64,000 bases of DNA from Streptomyces venezuelae (GTDB taxonomy: Bacteria; Actinomycetota; Actinomycetes; Streptomycetales; Streptomycetaceae), in contig NZ_CP029191.1 in NCBI RefSeq assembly GCF_008642335.1, positions 806,001-870,000 of the forward strand. The letters run 5' to 3'. The position numbers and the translations under genes are program-made. Shown here piece after piece: positions 53,826-63,218 of this stretch. Every line of letters starts with the position of its first letter. Position 1 is the first letter of the stretch. The notes under the pieces are model-generated. The model was not told the origin of the DNA. It did no database searches and saw nothing but the letters and a program-made list of their open reading frames with translations.

Positions 53826-54682
53826 CGGTCGCGCACGGTCGGCACGGCGCCGCCATGGGGGCGGGTGCCGGGGAGCTGATCGCGGTCGTCGGCGCGGTGC
53901 TCGTGGCCGGGGGTTATCTGCTCGCCGCGCGGCGCCTGCGGCGGCGCGGCGACGCCTGGTCCCCGTGGCGTGACGTCTCGTTCGGCGCCGGTGCCGCGGG
54001 CGTCGTGTGGGCCGCGATGGGGCCGCTGCCGGGCGGGCCCTTCACCGCGCACATGGGCCGGCACCTGCTGGTCGGCATGGCCGCCCCGCTGCTGCTCGTC
54101 CTGGCCCGCCCCCTCACCCTCGCCCTGCGCGGCCCGGCGCCCGGCGCCGCGCGCCGTGGGCTGCTGGCGATGGCCCACTCCCGGCCCGTCGGATGGCTGG
54201 TCTTCCCGCCGCTGGCGGCTCTCCTCGACGTCGGCGGACTGTGGGTGCTGTACCGCACGCCGCTGTTCGCGGGCATGGGGCACGAGCCGTGGCCGCACGC
54301 CCTGGTGCACGCTCACGTCCTCGCCGCCGGGCTGCTGTTCGCCTTCGCCGTCTGCCGGCTCGACCCCGTGCGGCGCCGCTGGGGCCTCGCGGTGCGCGGC
54401 GCGACGCTGCTGGCCGCGGGCGCCGCGCACGCCGTACTCGCCAAGACCCTGTACGCGACGGCGCCGCCCGGCACCTCCTTCGCCGCCGGTGATCTGCGCA
54501 CCGGCTCCCAGCTCATGTACTACGGCGGCGACCTGGTCGAGGCCGCCCTCGCCGCCGTCGTGGCCGCCTCCTGGTACCGGGCCGCCGGAAGGGCTCAGCG
54601 GCGGCAGCGGCGCCGGGCCTCCGCTGACTGGGCGTACCGCGGTTGTGCACGCCCCGCGGACAGCGGAGTCTATGAAAGATGA
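53822..54682 (+). CDS. CtaG-like cytochrome c oxidase assembly protein
   Basis: A 286-aa protein with about seven membrane helices: MGPLPGGPFTAHMGRHLLVG, LLDVGGLWVLYRTPLF, HEPWPHALVHAHVLAAGLLF, and DLRTGSQLMYYGGDLVEAALA. Conserved His, Met and Asp residues match the CtaG/Cox11-replacement family (PF09678), involved in copper delivery to cytochrome oxidase. GTG 53822 overlaps the DUF2243 stop (GTGA). Confidence 0.87.
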   Translation: MTVAHGRHGAAMGAGAGELIAVVGAVLVAGGYLLAARRLRRRGDAWSPWRDVSFGAGAAGVVWAAMGPLPGGPFTAHMGRHLLVGMAAPLLLVLARPLTLALRGPAPGAARRGLLAMAHSRPVGWLVFPPLAALLDVGGLWVLYRTPLFAGMGHEPWPHALVHAHVLAAGLLFAFAVCRLDPVRRRWGLAVRGATLLAAGAAHAVLAKTLYATAPPGTSFAAGDLRTGSQLMYYGGDLVEAALAAVVAASWYRAAGRAQRRQRRRASADWAYRGCARPADSGVYER

Positions 54683-54701
54683 ACGGGGCTGGTGTGGCGC
54701 C

Positions 54702-57086
54702 ATGACGGCAGGGAACCGTGAGCAGGCCGACTTCCGTGGTCCCCTCGACGTCACCAGGGCGGCCACGGCGGTCATCGACGCCCACGACACGGTCATCGGG
54801 TGGAGCCCCGCAGCCGAGCGGCTCCTCGGCTACACGCCGGGGGACATCGTCGGACGGCCGGTCGCCACGTTCCTGGCGCCGGGCGCGACGTCGTCCGGCC
54901 CGCCGCTCCGGTTCCAGGGGAACGAGATCCGCGTCGCCCGGCACCGTGACGGGCACGACGTGGTCGTCGCCACCGGGGTGTGCACCCTGCCGGGTGCGGG
55001 ACCGGCGGTGCGCGTCCTCGTCGCGGCGGAGCTCACGGCCCTGCGCCAGTGGGAGGCCCGCCTCGCCCTGCTGCACGGGCTGGCCACCCAGTCTCCCGTC
55101 GGCCTCGGCATCTACGACACCGACCTGCGCCTGACCTGGTGCAACACGGCGTACGAACGGGAGATAGGGCGTCCGTTCGACGAGTTCCGCGGGCTGCGCG
55201 CCGACGAGCTGTACTCCGACGGGAAGTTCGTGACCAAGGGCCACCCGCCCACACTCGAAGCGGTCATGCGGCACGTGCTGGACACCGGCGAGCCCTTCCT
55301 GGACCTGCACTTCCAGGGCCGGCCGCCCAGCGAACCGGACACGGAGCACCTGTGGTCCTGCGCCTACTACCGGCTGCAGGACGCCGACGGGCGCGTGATC
55401 GGCGTGTGCGAGGACGCCTTCGACATCTCCGACCGCTACAAGGCCCAGCGGCGGCTCGCCCTGCTCGTCGAGGCGGGGCGCCAGGTGGGCGGCGCCCTCG
55501 ACGTGCGGGTCACCGCCGAGAAGATCACCGAGGTGGCGGTGCCCGAGTTCGCCGCCGAGGTCGCCGTCGACCTGGCGCAGGCGGTGCTCGAGGGCGAGGT
55601 GCCGGCCACCAGCGGCGCGGCGGCGGCGTCGCTGGTGCGGGTCGCCCGCTGCTGCCCGGGCGAACGGGCCGACGGGTCGGGCCTGTCCGGCGGGTCCGGG
55701 GTCGCCCCCTCCCCCGTGCATTACCCGGCCGGTTCGCCGCAGGACCGCAGCCTCGCCTCCGGCGGGCTCGTGCTCGACGAGTCGGAGCTGGTCGTGCCGT
55801 TGCGGGCCGGGAACAGCGTGCTGGGCCTCGTCACTTTCCTGCGCGATCCGGGTGCGGCCGCCTTCGACAGCGGTGAGGTGGCGCTCGCCGACGAGCTGGT
55901 CGCCCGTACGGCCGTCTCCATCGACAACGCCCGCCGCTTCACCCGGGAGCGCACCGCGGCCCTCGCCCTGCAGCGGCAGCTGCTGCCCCAGCAGCTGCCG
56001 GAGCAGTCCGCGGTCGACCTCGCCCACCGCTATCTGCCCACGGACGACGTGACGGGCGTCGGCGGCGACTGGTTCGACGTCATCCCGCTGTCCGGGACCC
56101 GGGTCGGGCTCGTGGTCGGGGACGTCGTGGGCCACGGGCTGCAGGCGGCGGCCACGATGGGGCGGCTGCGGACGACCGTGCGGGCGTTCGCACAGCTGGA
56201 CATGGACCCGGTGGAGGTGCTCGCGCGGCTCGACGACATGGTGGCGCAGTCGGCGGAGGAGCAGTGGGGCGGCACGTGGGCGACCGGCGGGGCCTACGCC
56301 GATGTGACGACCGGGGCGACTTGTCTCTACGCGGTCTACGACCCGGTCTCTCGGCGCTGCGTCATGGCGAGGGCCGGGCATCTGCCGCCCGCGGTGGTCG
56401 ACCCGGACGGCCGGGTCTCCTTTCCCGAGCTGCCGGCGGGGCCGCCGCTCGGCCTCGGCGGGCTGCCGTTCGAGTCCATGGAGATCGAGCTGCCGGTGGG
56501 CAGCCTCCTGGCCCTGTTCACCGACGGTCTGGTCGAGGCCCGCGACCGCGACATCGACCACGGGCTCGACACCCTGGGGCAGGTGCTCGGCGACCGTGAC
56601 GCGTCACTGGAGGAGCTCTGCGACCGGGCCGTGGCGCAGCTCCTGCCGAGCGGCTCGACGGCCGACGACACCGCGCTGCTGCTCGTCCGCACCCGTGAGC
56701 TCGACGCCTCGCAGGTCAGCGAGTGGGAGCTGCCCGCGGATCCGGTGGCACCGGGGCGGGCCCGGGAGCTCGCCACGCGGCAGCTGCACGAATGGGGCCT
56801 CGAAGAGCTGTCGTTCGCGACGGAACTCGTCGTCAGCGAGCTGGTGACCAACGCGGTCCGCTACGGCGGAGGCCCCATTCACGTACGCCTCATCCGTGAC
56901 CGCACCCTCCTGTGCGAAGTCGCCGACACCGGCCACACCTCGCCGCATCTGCGCCACAGCACCGAGGAGGACGAGGGCGGGCGCGGCCTGCTCATCGTCG
57001 CGCAGCTCGTCCAGAGGTGGGGCACGCGGTACACCCGCTCAGGCAAGACCATCTGGACCGAACAGGCCTTTCCCGCATCGAACTGA
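54702..57086 (+). CDS. PAS-PAS-GAF-PP2C-HATPase multi-domain sensor phosphatase
   Basis: About 794 aa. Domains: PAS at ~15-120 (VIDAHDTVIGWSPAAERLLG), PAS at ~125-245 (VGLGIYDTDLRLTWCNTAYE), GAF at ~255-420, SpoIIE/PP2C phosphatase at ~430-655 (DVTGVGGDWFDVIPLSG, VVGDVVGHGLQAAATMGRL, LFTDGLVEARDRDID), and a C-terminal anti-sigma-type HATPase (FATELVVSELVTNAVRYGGG, VADTG). Such proteins set the phosphorylation state of anti-anti-sigma factors and are abundant in Streptomyces. ATG 54702 is the conservative start. In-frame ATG 54672 overlaps the CtaG gene and is possible. Confidence 0.9.
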   Translation: MTAGNREQADFRGPLDVTRAATAVIDAHDTVIGWSPAAERLLGYTPGDIVGRPVATFLAPGATSSGPPLRFQGNEIRVARHRDGHDVVVATGVCTLPGAGPAVRVLVAAELTALRQWEARLALLHGLATQSPVGLGIYDTDLRLTWCNTAYEREIGRPFDEFRGLRADELYSDGKFVTKGHPPTLEAVMRHVLDTGEPFLDLHFQGRPPSEPDTEHLWSCAYYRLQDADGRVIGVCEDAFDISDRYKAQRRLALLVEAGRQVGGALDVRVTAEKITEVAVPEFAAEVAVDLAQAVLEGEVPATSGAAAASLVRVARCCPGERADGSGLSGGSGVAPSPVHYPAGSPQDRSLASGGLVLDESELVVPLRAGNSVLGLVTFLRDPGAAAFDSGEVALADELVARTAVSIDNARRFTRERTAALALQRQLLPQQLPEQSAVDLAHRYLPTDDVTGVGGDWFDVIPLSGTRVGLVVGDVVGHGLQAAATMGRLRTTVRAFAQLDMDPVEVLARLDDMVAQSAEEQWGGTWATGGAYADVTTGATCLYAVYDPVSRRCVMARAGHLPPAVVDPDGRVSFPELPAGPPLGLGGLPFESMEIELPVGSLLALFTDGLVEARDRDIDHGLDTLGQVLGDRDASLEELCDRAVAQLLPSGSTADDTALLLVRTRELDASQVSEWELPADPVAPGRARELATRQLHEWGLEELSFATELVVSELVTNAVRYGGGPIHVRLIRDRTLLCEVADTGHTSPHLRHSTEEDEGGRGLLIVAQLVQRWGTRYTRSGKTIWTEQAFPASN

Positions 57087-57155
57087 CGGATGACGGGCGG
57101 AAGTTGGCTAGGGTGGCGGGACGAGCGGTGTCAACGGCCCTGACGGGAGGGGAAG

Positions 57156-57848
57156 GTGGACCGCCTTGCCACGGAAGGGCCGGTGACCGGCCGCCCGACG
57201 ACTTCCGCGTCACTGCCCGCCGCGCTGCGCGCGTGGCTCGGGCTGATCGCGGTCCTCGCCGCGTCGGCGGTCGTCGTCATCGGCGTCCAGTACGCGGGAC
57301 ACAGCGAGGCAGGACGGGTCGACAGGTGGTTCATCGACCCGACGGCGGACAGTGTGGGCGGTCCGTGGCGGAACGTCGCCCTGGCCACGGACTTCTGGGG
57401 TGAGCCCGTGGGCGCGGCGCTGCTCGTGGTGGCCGCGGTGGCGGGCTGTCTGCTGCTGCGGCACCGGCGCGGGGCGGTGCTCGTGGTCGTCGGCGCGGCG
57501 GTGGCCGTGGTGGTGACGACGCTCGTCAAGTCCGTGGTGGACCGCACCATTCACGGCGCCGACAACCTGTCCTACCCGAGCGGGCACACCGCGTTCGCCA
57601 CCGCGCTCGCGGTCGCGGTGGCGCTCGTCGCGACCGGCCGCCTGGGCCTCGGCAGGGCGGCCGGTCTGTCGCTCGTGCTCGGGGCGGCGCTGGTGGCGGG
57701 CGCCGCCATGGGGTGGGCCCAGGTGGCGCTGAGCGCGCACTACCCGACCGACGTGCTGGGCGGGTGGTGCACGGCGCTCGCGGTGGTGCCGGTGACGGCG
57801 TGGCTGGTCGACCGGGTCGCCGACGCCCGGCCGACCGACGACACCTGA
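57156..57848 (+). CDS. PAP2-like membrane protein with degenerate motifs
   Basis: A 230-aa protein with about six membrane helices. PSGH is intact (YPSGHTAFATAL) and the third motif keeps AHYPTDVLGG. But the first motif reads KSVVDRTIHG, so the usual RP pair is missing, and the usual Ser-Arg before the motif 3 His is Ala-Gln (AQVALSAHYPTD). Two phosphate-binding arginines seem lost, so normal phosphatase activity is uncertain. GTG 57156 after GGGAGGGG. Nearly touches the convergent aminotransferase gene. Confidence 0.83.
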   Translation: MDRLATEGPVTGRPTTSASLPAALRAWLGLIAVLAASAVVVIGVQYAGHSEAGRVDRWFIDPTADSVGGPWRNVALATDFWGEPVGAALLVVAAVAGCLLLRHRRGAVLVVVGAAVAVVVTTLVKSVVDRTIHGADNLSYPSGHTAFATALAVAVALVATGRLGLGRAAGLSLVLGAALVAGAAMGWAQVALSAHYPTDVLGGWCTALAVVPVTAWLVDRVADARPTDDT

Positions 57849-57850
57849 CG

Positions 57851-59191
57851 TCAGACCAGGCGGCGGAAGACCGGCTTCACCGGCCGCCCGGCCAGCCAGG
57901 GCGCGGGGTCGTCCGCGTCCAGTGCCTTGCGGTAGACGGCGCAGGCCTCGGCGACCACGTCGACGGTCCGGTCGATGTCCGCGTCGTCGAGCGCGCTGCT
58001 CACCACGAACGACGGGGCGAGCACTCCGCCCGCGAGGAGGCGGCGCAGGAACAGCGTGCGGTACTCCTGCGACGGCTGCCCGTTCGCGTCGAGCGTGCCG
58101 AAGACCAGGTTGCTGGCCCGCCCCCGGACGACGACGTGGTCACCGACGCCCATGCTCGCCGCGGCGTCCCGGACCCCGGCGGCCAGCCGCTCGCCGAGGG
58201 CGTGCAGCCGTGCGGTGATGCCCTCCTCCACGTACACGGTCTGCACGGCCATGGCGGCCGCGAGGGAGTGCGTCTCCGCGCCGTGCGTGGTGGACAGCAG
58301 GAACACCCGCTCGTCGGAGTGCCGGAGCCCGCCCCGCTCCATCAGCGCACGGCGCCCGGCGAGCGCGGAGACGGCGAACCCGTTGCCGAGCGCCTTGCCG
58401 AACGTGGACAGGTCCGGGGTGACGCCGTACAGACCCTGGGCGCCCGCCTCGGACCAGCGGAAGCCGGTGATCATCTCGTCGAAGACGAGGACGCAGCCGT
58501 GCCGGTCGGCCAGTTCGCGCAGGCCCGCGAGGTAGCCGGGCGGGGGCTCGGTGTGCGAGGCGGGTTCGAGGATCAGGCAGGCGACCTCGTCCCGGTACCG
58601 GGTGAGCAGGTCGTCGGTGGCGGCCAGATCCCCGTACGGGAACGACACCGTGAGCGCGTTGGTCGACTCCGGGATGCCGGCGGACATCGGGGTGGTGCCG
58701 ATGAACCAGTCGTCGACGGAGAAGAACGGGTGGTCGCCGCAGATCGCCACCCGCTGCCGTCCGGTGACGGCGCGGGCGAGGCGGACGGCGGCGGTGGTGG
58801 CGTCGGAGCCGTTCTTCGCGAACTTCACCATCTCGGCGGTCGGCACGGTCGCCAGGAAGCGTTCGGCGGCGTCGGCCTCGACGATGGAGGGCCGGACGAA
58901 GTTGCTGCCGCGGTCGATCTCCCGCCGTACCGCCTCGGTGACGCGGGGGTGCGCGTGGCCGAGGCTGACCGAGCGCAGGCCGGAACCGTACTCGATGTAG
59001 CGGTTGCCGTCGACGTCCCACACGTGGGCGCCCTGGCCGTGGCTGATGACCGGGGCCAGGTGCTCGGGGTACTGGTCGTCGCCCTTGGCGTACGTGTGCG
59101 CGCCGCCGGGGATCATGGCGTGCAGTCGTTCGTTCGCCGCCCGCGACCGGGGCAGCGAGAACTCCTCATCCTTCACGGTGAGTTCATCCAC
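57851..59191 (-). CDS. Class III aminotransferase (glutamate-1-semialdehyde-aminomutase-like) of the glycan cluster
   Basis: A 446-aa PLP enzyme: MIPGGAHTYAKGDDQYPEHL, VDGNRYIEYGSGLRSVSLGH, the PLP-phosphate stretch KFAKNGSDATTAAVRLARA, LVFDEMITGFRWSEAGAQGL, and the PLP lysine in LSTFGKALGNGF. Its place at the end of a sugar/glycan cluster suggests it aminates a sugar or linked metabolite rather than making tetrapyrrole precursors. Sugar aminotransferases are usually of another class, so this is noteworthy. Start GTG 59191, seven bases after the epimerase stop. Confidence 0.86.
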   Translation of the reverse strand: MDELTVKDEEFSLPRSRAANERLHAMIPGGAHTYAKGDDQYPEHLAPVISHGQGAHVWDVDGNRYIEYGSGLRSVSLGHAHPRVTEAVRREIDRGSNFVRPSIVEADAAERFLATVPTAEMVKFAKNGSDATTAAVRLARAVTGRQRVAICGDHPFFSVDDWFIGTTPMSAGIPESTNALTVSFPYGDLAATDDLLTRYRDEVACLILEPASHTEPPPGYLAGLRELADRHGCVLVFDEMITGFRWSEAGAQGLYGVTPDLSTFGKALGNGFAVSALAGRRALMERGGLRHSDERVFLLSTTHGAETHSLAAAMAVQTVYVEEGITARLHALGERLAAGVRDAAASMGVGDHVVVRGRASNLVFGTLDANGQPSQEYRTLFLRRLLAGGVLAPSFVVSSALDDADIDRTVDVVAEACAVYRKALDADDPAPWLAGRPVKPVFRRLV

Positions 59192-59198
59192 GGCGGGT

Positions 59199-59750
59199 TC
59201 AGCTCTCTTTCTGCTTCAGGACCTCGGCGAGGCTCGGCGCCTCGCGGTCCCGCTGGGACAGCTTCGCGGGCGGCAGCGGCCACGGAATCGCGAGCTCGGG
59301 GTCGTCGAAGGCGATCGTGACGTCCTCGGCCGGGTCGTGCGGGCGGTCGATCCGGTACGAGGTGTCGGCGGTCTCGGTCAGCGCCTGGAAGCCGTGCGCG
59401 CACCCCGCCGGGATGTACAGGGTCAGCTGGGTCTCGCCGGACAGTTCGAAGAAGGCCCGGTTGCGGTACGTCGGTGAGTCCTTGCGCAGGTCCACGACGA
59501 CGTCGAAGATCTTCCCGTACGAGCACCGCACGAGCTTGGCCTCACCGGCGCCGGAGCGCAGGTGCATGCCGCGCAGCACGCCGCGGGCCGAGCGGGACAG
59601 GCTGTCCTGGACGAAGGCGTCCGGGTCGAGGCCGACGGAGCGGACCACGTCGGCGTCGAAGGTGCGGCTGAAGAAGCCGCGTTCGTCGGCGTACGGCGTC
59701 GGCTCGAAAAGGAACGCGCCGTCGATCTCCGGGACTCGGGTGGCTTTCAT
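59199..59750 (-). CDS. dTDP-4-dehydrorhamnose 3,5-epimerase-family sugar epimerase
   Basis: A 183-aa cupin-fold epimerase (RmlC/RfbC type): FEPTPYADERGFFSRTFDAD, RGVLRGMHLRSGAGEAKLVR with the catalytic His region, GKIFDVVVDLRKDSPTY, and YIPAGCAHGFQALTETADTS. It epimerises a nucleotide-linked 4-keto-6-deoxysugar, giving a deoxysugar building block. ATG 59750 overlaps the pyruvyl-transferase stop (ATGA). Lacking RmlA, B and D here, the sugar must be made from genes elsewhere or beyond the window. Confidence 0.88.
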   Translation of the reverse strand: MKATRVPEIDGAFLFEPTPYADERGFFSRTFDADVVRSVGLDPDAFVQDSLSRSARGVLRGMHLRSGAGEAKLVRCSYGKIFDVVVDLRKDSPTYRNRAFFELSGETQLTLYIPAGCAHGFQALTETADTSYRIDRPHDPAEDVTIAFDDPELAIPWPLPPAKLSQRDREAPSLAEVLKQKES

Positions 59751-60958
59751 GGGGTCTCCCGCAAGGCGTGGGCGTCTTGGATCTTCGGAAACAGCGCGGC
59801 GCTCAACTCGGCGAACTGGTCCCGCAGTTGCGCCGCGGCGAGCCGGTTGCGCTCGGCGAGGGTCCGGCGCAGGTCCGCCGACTGCTTCTCCAGCGCCCGG
59901 AACTGGTCCAGGAGCCGGTCGGCGTCGACCTCGCGGGCCGGGTGGCAGTAGGAGCCGAGGCCCATGCGGTCCATGAGCGCGTCGCTCTTGGCCGCGTAGC
60001 TGAGCGCGAGCGTGGGCGTGCCGGCCTTCAGCGCGCAGACCAGGTTGTGGTACCTGGTCGCCACCGCGGAGTCGGCGGCCGCCATCTCCTCCATCAGGTC
60101 GGCGAGCGAGGCCGTCTCGGCGGCGGTGACCAGCGGTGAGTCGACCGCGTCGATGATCGCCTCGACCACCGACGTGTCGCACGTGTCGCCGGTGAGGAGC
60201 CGGACCGGCCTGCCCTCCTCGACCAGCGCGCGCACGAACCGGGTCGTCCCTTCGAGGTAGCGCCGGTGGATCTCCTCGGCGCGCGCACGGTCGTCGTTGC
60301 CGCCGTGGAAGTCCATGACGCCGACGCAGACCGTGCCGTTCGCCGTGCCCGGCGGCGGTGTGGGCAGGGCGAAGGCGAGGTCCGGGTAGACCTCGTCCCG
60401 CGCCGTGTCCACGCCCATGTCCCGCATCGCGTCGCGGGACAGGTCGTCGCGGTACGAGCGGTAGGCGGCGAGCCGCGCGGACAGGCGCACCAGGGCCCGG
60501 GTCGGCCAGTCGCGGATCGGGGCGGCGCCGACGCCGACGAGCGCGACCCGGGTGCGGAAGAGGCGGCCGCTCGCGCAGAGCAGGAACAGCGAGTACGGGA
60601 AGCCCCACGGCCGCAGCGGCAGTGTGGCCTCCAGGACTCCCATGCCCGGCACGATCACCACGTCGTGCCTGCGCACCCAGGCGGCGGTGCGGGCGACGTC
60701 GACGAGTTTGCCGACGCCCTTCGCGGCGATGGCGCCCACGCGGGACGCGGTGCGGTACTCGCCGCGGTTCCAGTGCAGCCGGGTGGCGGGGATCCCGTAC
60801 CGGGCCGTGACGGTCTCGGGTCCGCCGCACAGCGCGTCCACGGGCGCGTCGGGGTGCTCGGCGCGCAAGTGGCCGAGCACGGCTTCGAGTGATCCGTCGT
60901 TGCCGAGGTTGCCGGAGCCGAGCAGGCCGAACACGCCTACCCGTGGAGCGGTCCTCAT
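59747..60958 (-). CDS. Polysaccharide pyruvyl transferase family protein
   Basis: A 403-aa protein with PS_pyruv_trans motifs: VFGLLGSGNLGNDGSLEAVL, HDVVIVPGMGVLEATLP, and later AAADSAVATRYHNLVCALKA plus GTPTLALSYAAKSDALMDRM. Known members add pyruvate ketals to glycan residues; others are uncharacterised transferases. ATG 60958 overlaps the glycosyltransferase stop (ATGA). A C-terminal helical coiled tail follows at ~355-395. Confidence 0.85.
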   Translation of the reverse strand: MRTAPRVGVFGLLGSGNLGNDGSLEAVLGHLRAEHPDAPVDALCGGPETVTARYGIPATRLHWNRGEYRTASRVGAIAAKGVGKLVDVARTAAWVRRHDVVIVPGMGVLEATLPLRPWGFPYSLFLLCASGRLFRTRVALVGVGAAPIRDWPTRALVRLSARLAAYRSYRDDLSRDAMRDMGVDTARDEVYPDLAFALPTPPPGTANGTVCVGVMDFHGGNDDRARAEEIHRRYLEGTTRFVRALVEEGRPVRLLTGDTCDTSVVEAIIDAVDSPLVTAAETASLADLMEEMAAADSAVATRYHNLVCALKAGTPTLALSYAAKSDALMDRMGLGSYCHPAREVDADRLLDQFRALEKQSADLRRTLAERNRLAAAQLRDQFAELSAALFPKIQDAHALRETP

Positions 60959-61914
60959 GCCCCGCGCCCCTCACGTCCGGCCACGAGGGCGTCGACGGAG
61001 ACGTCGAACTTGGCCGGGTCGACGGGGGCGCGGTCCTCGACGCGTTCGCCGGCGCCGGGGCGGGCCCGGCTGGTCATCCAGGCGGCCAGGTGGCCGTAGC
61101 AGGCGCGCCGGTCGGCCGCGGAGAGCGGTGCCCGCCGGATCGCCGAGACGAACCCGGCGACGTACTCGGCGAGGAGCCGGGGCGTGGGGTGCAGCAGCCC
61201 CGCGCGGCGCGGGTCCAGGTTGACGCAGCGGGAGCGCTTGGAGGGGTTGGCGCGTTCGGCGCGGGTGGGGTGGTCGCGGCGGAAGTAGAGGAGTTCGGGC
61301 ACCTGGTGGAAGGGGCCGTGCAGACCGATCTCGGCGACGAAGGTGCGGTCCGCGTGGTGGTAGCTGTCGTGCGGTTTCACGCGGCGCAGCACGTCGGCGC
61401 GCATGACGCCGTAGAAGTCGTCGCCGCCGGGCTCGAACAGCATGCTGCGGAACCGCTCGGGCGCGCGCGGCGAGTCGGTGGCGAGCGTGTACTCGTAGGG
61501 AACCTTGACCTTGCCGTCGCCGTCGATGACCGCCTGGTCGGCGTGGGCGAGGATCACCTGGGGCCGCTCGTCGAGGGCCTCCACGCAGCGCCGCAGGAGG
61601 TCCCTGGCGTACAGGTCGTCGTGCGAGGCCCACTTGAAGAGTTCGCCGCGGCACTCGGTGAAGACGTAGTTGTGGTTCGGTGCGGCGCCGATGTTGCGGG
61701 TGAGGCGGATGTAGCGGATGCGGGAGTCCTGCGCGGCGTACTTGCGGCAGATGTCCTGCGTCCCGTCGGTCGACGCGTTGTCGGAGATGACCAGCTCGAA
61801 GTCCTCGTAGGTCTGGCCGAGCAGGGCGTCGAGGGATTCGGCGAGGTACTCCTCGCCGTTGTAGACGGGCAGGCCGATGCTCAGCCGGGGGGCGCTGCCC
61901 CGAGATGCAGTCAT
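60955..61914 (-). CDS. Family 2 glycosyltransferase
   Basis: A 319-aa GT-A enzyme: LSIGLPVYNGEEYLAESLDA, FELVISDNASTDGTQDICRK, and WASHDDLYARDLLRRCVEAL, where the Asp pair would bind the metal and nucleotide sugar. No membrane helix. It builds part of the glycan made by this cluster. ATG 61914 overlaps the flippase stop (ATGA). Confidence 0.9.
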   Translation of the reverse strand: MTASRGSAPRLSIGLPVYNGEEYLAESLDALLGQTYEDFELVISDNASTDGTQDICRKYAAQDSRIRYIRLTRNIGAAPNHNYVFTECRGELFKWASHDDLYARDLLRRCVEALDERPQVILAHADQAVIDGDGKVKVPYEYTLATDSPRAPERFRSMLFEPGGDDFYGVMRADVLRRVKPHDSYHHADRTFVAEIGLHGPFHQVPELLYFRRDHPTRAERANPSKRSRCVNLDPRRAGLLHPTPRLLAEYVAGFVSAIRRAPLSAADRRACYGHLAAWMTSRARPGAGERVEDRAPVDPAKFDVSVDALVAGREGRGA

Positions 61915-63218
61915 GTGGTCCTCACTTCGCGAAGAGTGTTCTGGTGGTGCTCGCGCAGGGCCCACCGGAGGTGCAGCCACCACACGGCCGAGCCGCAGAC
62001 GGTCGCGGCGGCGACGCCCCAGGCCGAGCCGACCGTGCCGCCGGCCGCCGCCCCGCCGAGTCCGCCGGCGACGTAGCAGGCGGAGGCGAACAGCTGGCTG
62101 CGCAGGCTGCGCCGGGCCGCGCCGAGCGCGCGGAGTCCGGCGGCCGCGCCGGTGCCGAGTCCCGCGCCGACGACGCCGAGCGTGACCGGCACGATGAGTT
62201 CGGAGGCGGCGGCCCAGACGTCGCCGAGGACGAGCTCACCGGCCCGGTCGGGGATCAGGAGCAGCGCCCCGCCCCAGAGCAGTGCGGCGACCGCCTGCCC
62301 GCCGCCGAGGACGAGGCAGAACTGGCCGAGGCGGTGCGGGGCCCTGCGCAGGACCCGTGCCGCCTCGGCGACGGTGACGAGGGAGAGCCCCATCAGGACG
62401 GCCATGAAGGGGCCGAGCAGGAGTTCGGCGCCGCGGATGACGCCGACCGCGCCGACGCCGACGATGACGCCGAGGCCGTACGCCCGCAGTTGGCTCGCAC
62501 CGCTGTTGCTGACGTTCTCGACCAGGTACCGGGTGCCGAGGTCGCGGTGCGCGCGGAGCCATGCGCGCGCGCCGGTCACCCGGGGCCGGATCCCGGACTG
62601 GAGACAGCCGTACGCCGCGGCGACAGCGGCGGAGCCGCCCCAGGCGAGGACGAACGCCCCCACGCTGCCGATGCGCGCCGCGACCAGCAGGGCGGGGACG
62701 AGCGCGGCGCACCACACGAGGTCGTTGACGAACGCCTTGCGGCCGGCGCCCGCGGCGAAGAACGCGAACCGCCACGCGTCCTGGAGGAGCAGCCCCGGCA
62801 GGACGACGCCGAGACAGGCGAACGCGGTGCCCACGCGGCCGCCCACGGCGAGGCCGACCACCGCCGACACCACGCCGAGGGCGAGGCCGGTGCCGAGCGC
62901 GGTGCCCGACGCCCGGCCCGCCGCCTGGCGCCACGACTGCTCCGGAACGCCGCTGAAGCGGACCACGAGCGGGTCGGTGGCCAGGCCGCGGGAGACGTTG
63001 AGCACCACGCCGTAGGTGACCCAGGCCAGGCTGAACACGCCGAACGCGGTCACCCCGAGCGAGCGGGCCACGTAGACGCCCACGGCGAAGTTGCTCATGC
63101 TGGACGCCGCCTGGTCGGCGAGACCCCAGGACAGCCGTCCGACGATGCCCCGCCTGGCGCTCGGCTCCGCGGGCTCCGCCGGTGTCGTCTTCTCCCCCTC
63201 GGTGGTCATCGGCGTCAT
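61911..63218 (-). CDS. Oligosaccharide flippase-like multi-pass membrane protein
   Basis: A 435-aa protein with about 12 membrane helices in the MATE/Wzx-like pattern: SWGLADQAASSMSNFAVGVY near the start, then FGVFSLAWVTYGVVLNVSRG and repeated hydrophobic segments. It has the size and context of a flippase moving lipid-linked glycan across the membrane. ATG 63218 overlaps the DUF4910 stop (ATGA). Confidence 0.82.
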   Translation of the reverse strand: MTPMTTEGEKTTPAEPAEPSARRGIVGRLSWGLADQAASSMSNFAVGVYVARSLGVTAFGVFSLAWVTYGVVLNVSRGLATDPLVVRFSGVPEQSWRQAAGRASGTALGTGLALGVVSAVVGLAVGGRVGTAFACLGVVLPGLLLQDAWRFAFFAAGAGRKAFVNDLVWCAALVPALLVAARIGSVGAFVLAWGGSAAVAAAYGCLQSGIRPRVTGARAWLRAHRDLGTRYLVENVSNSGASQLRAYGLGVIVGVGAVGVIRGAELLLGPFMAVLMGLSLVTVAEAARVLRRAPHRLGQFCLVLGGGQAVAALLWGGALLLIPDRAGELVLGDVWAAASELIVPVTLGVVGAGLGTGAAAGLRALGAARRSLRSQLFASACYVAGGLGGAAAGGTVGSAWGVAAATVCGSAVWWLHLRWALREHHQNTLREVRTT

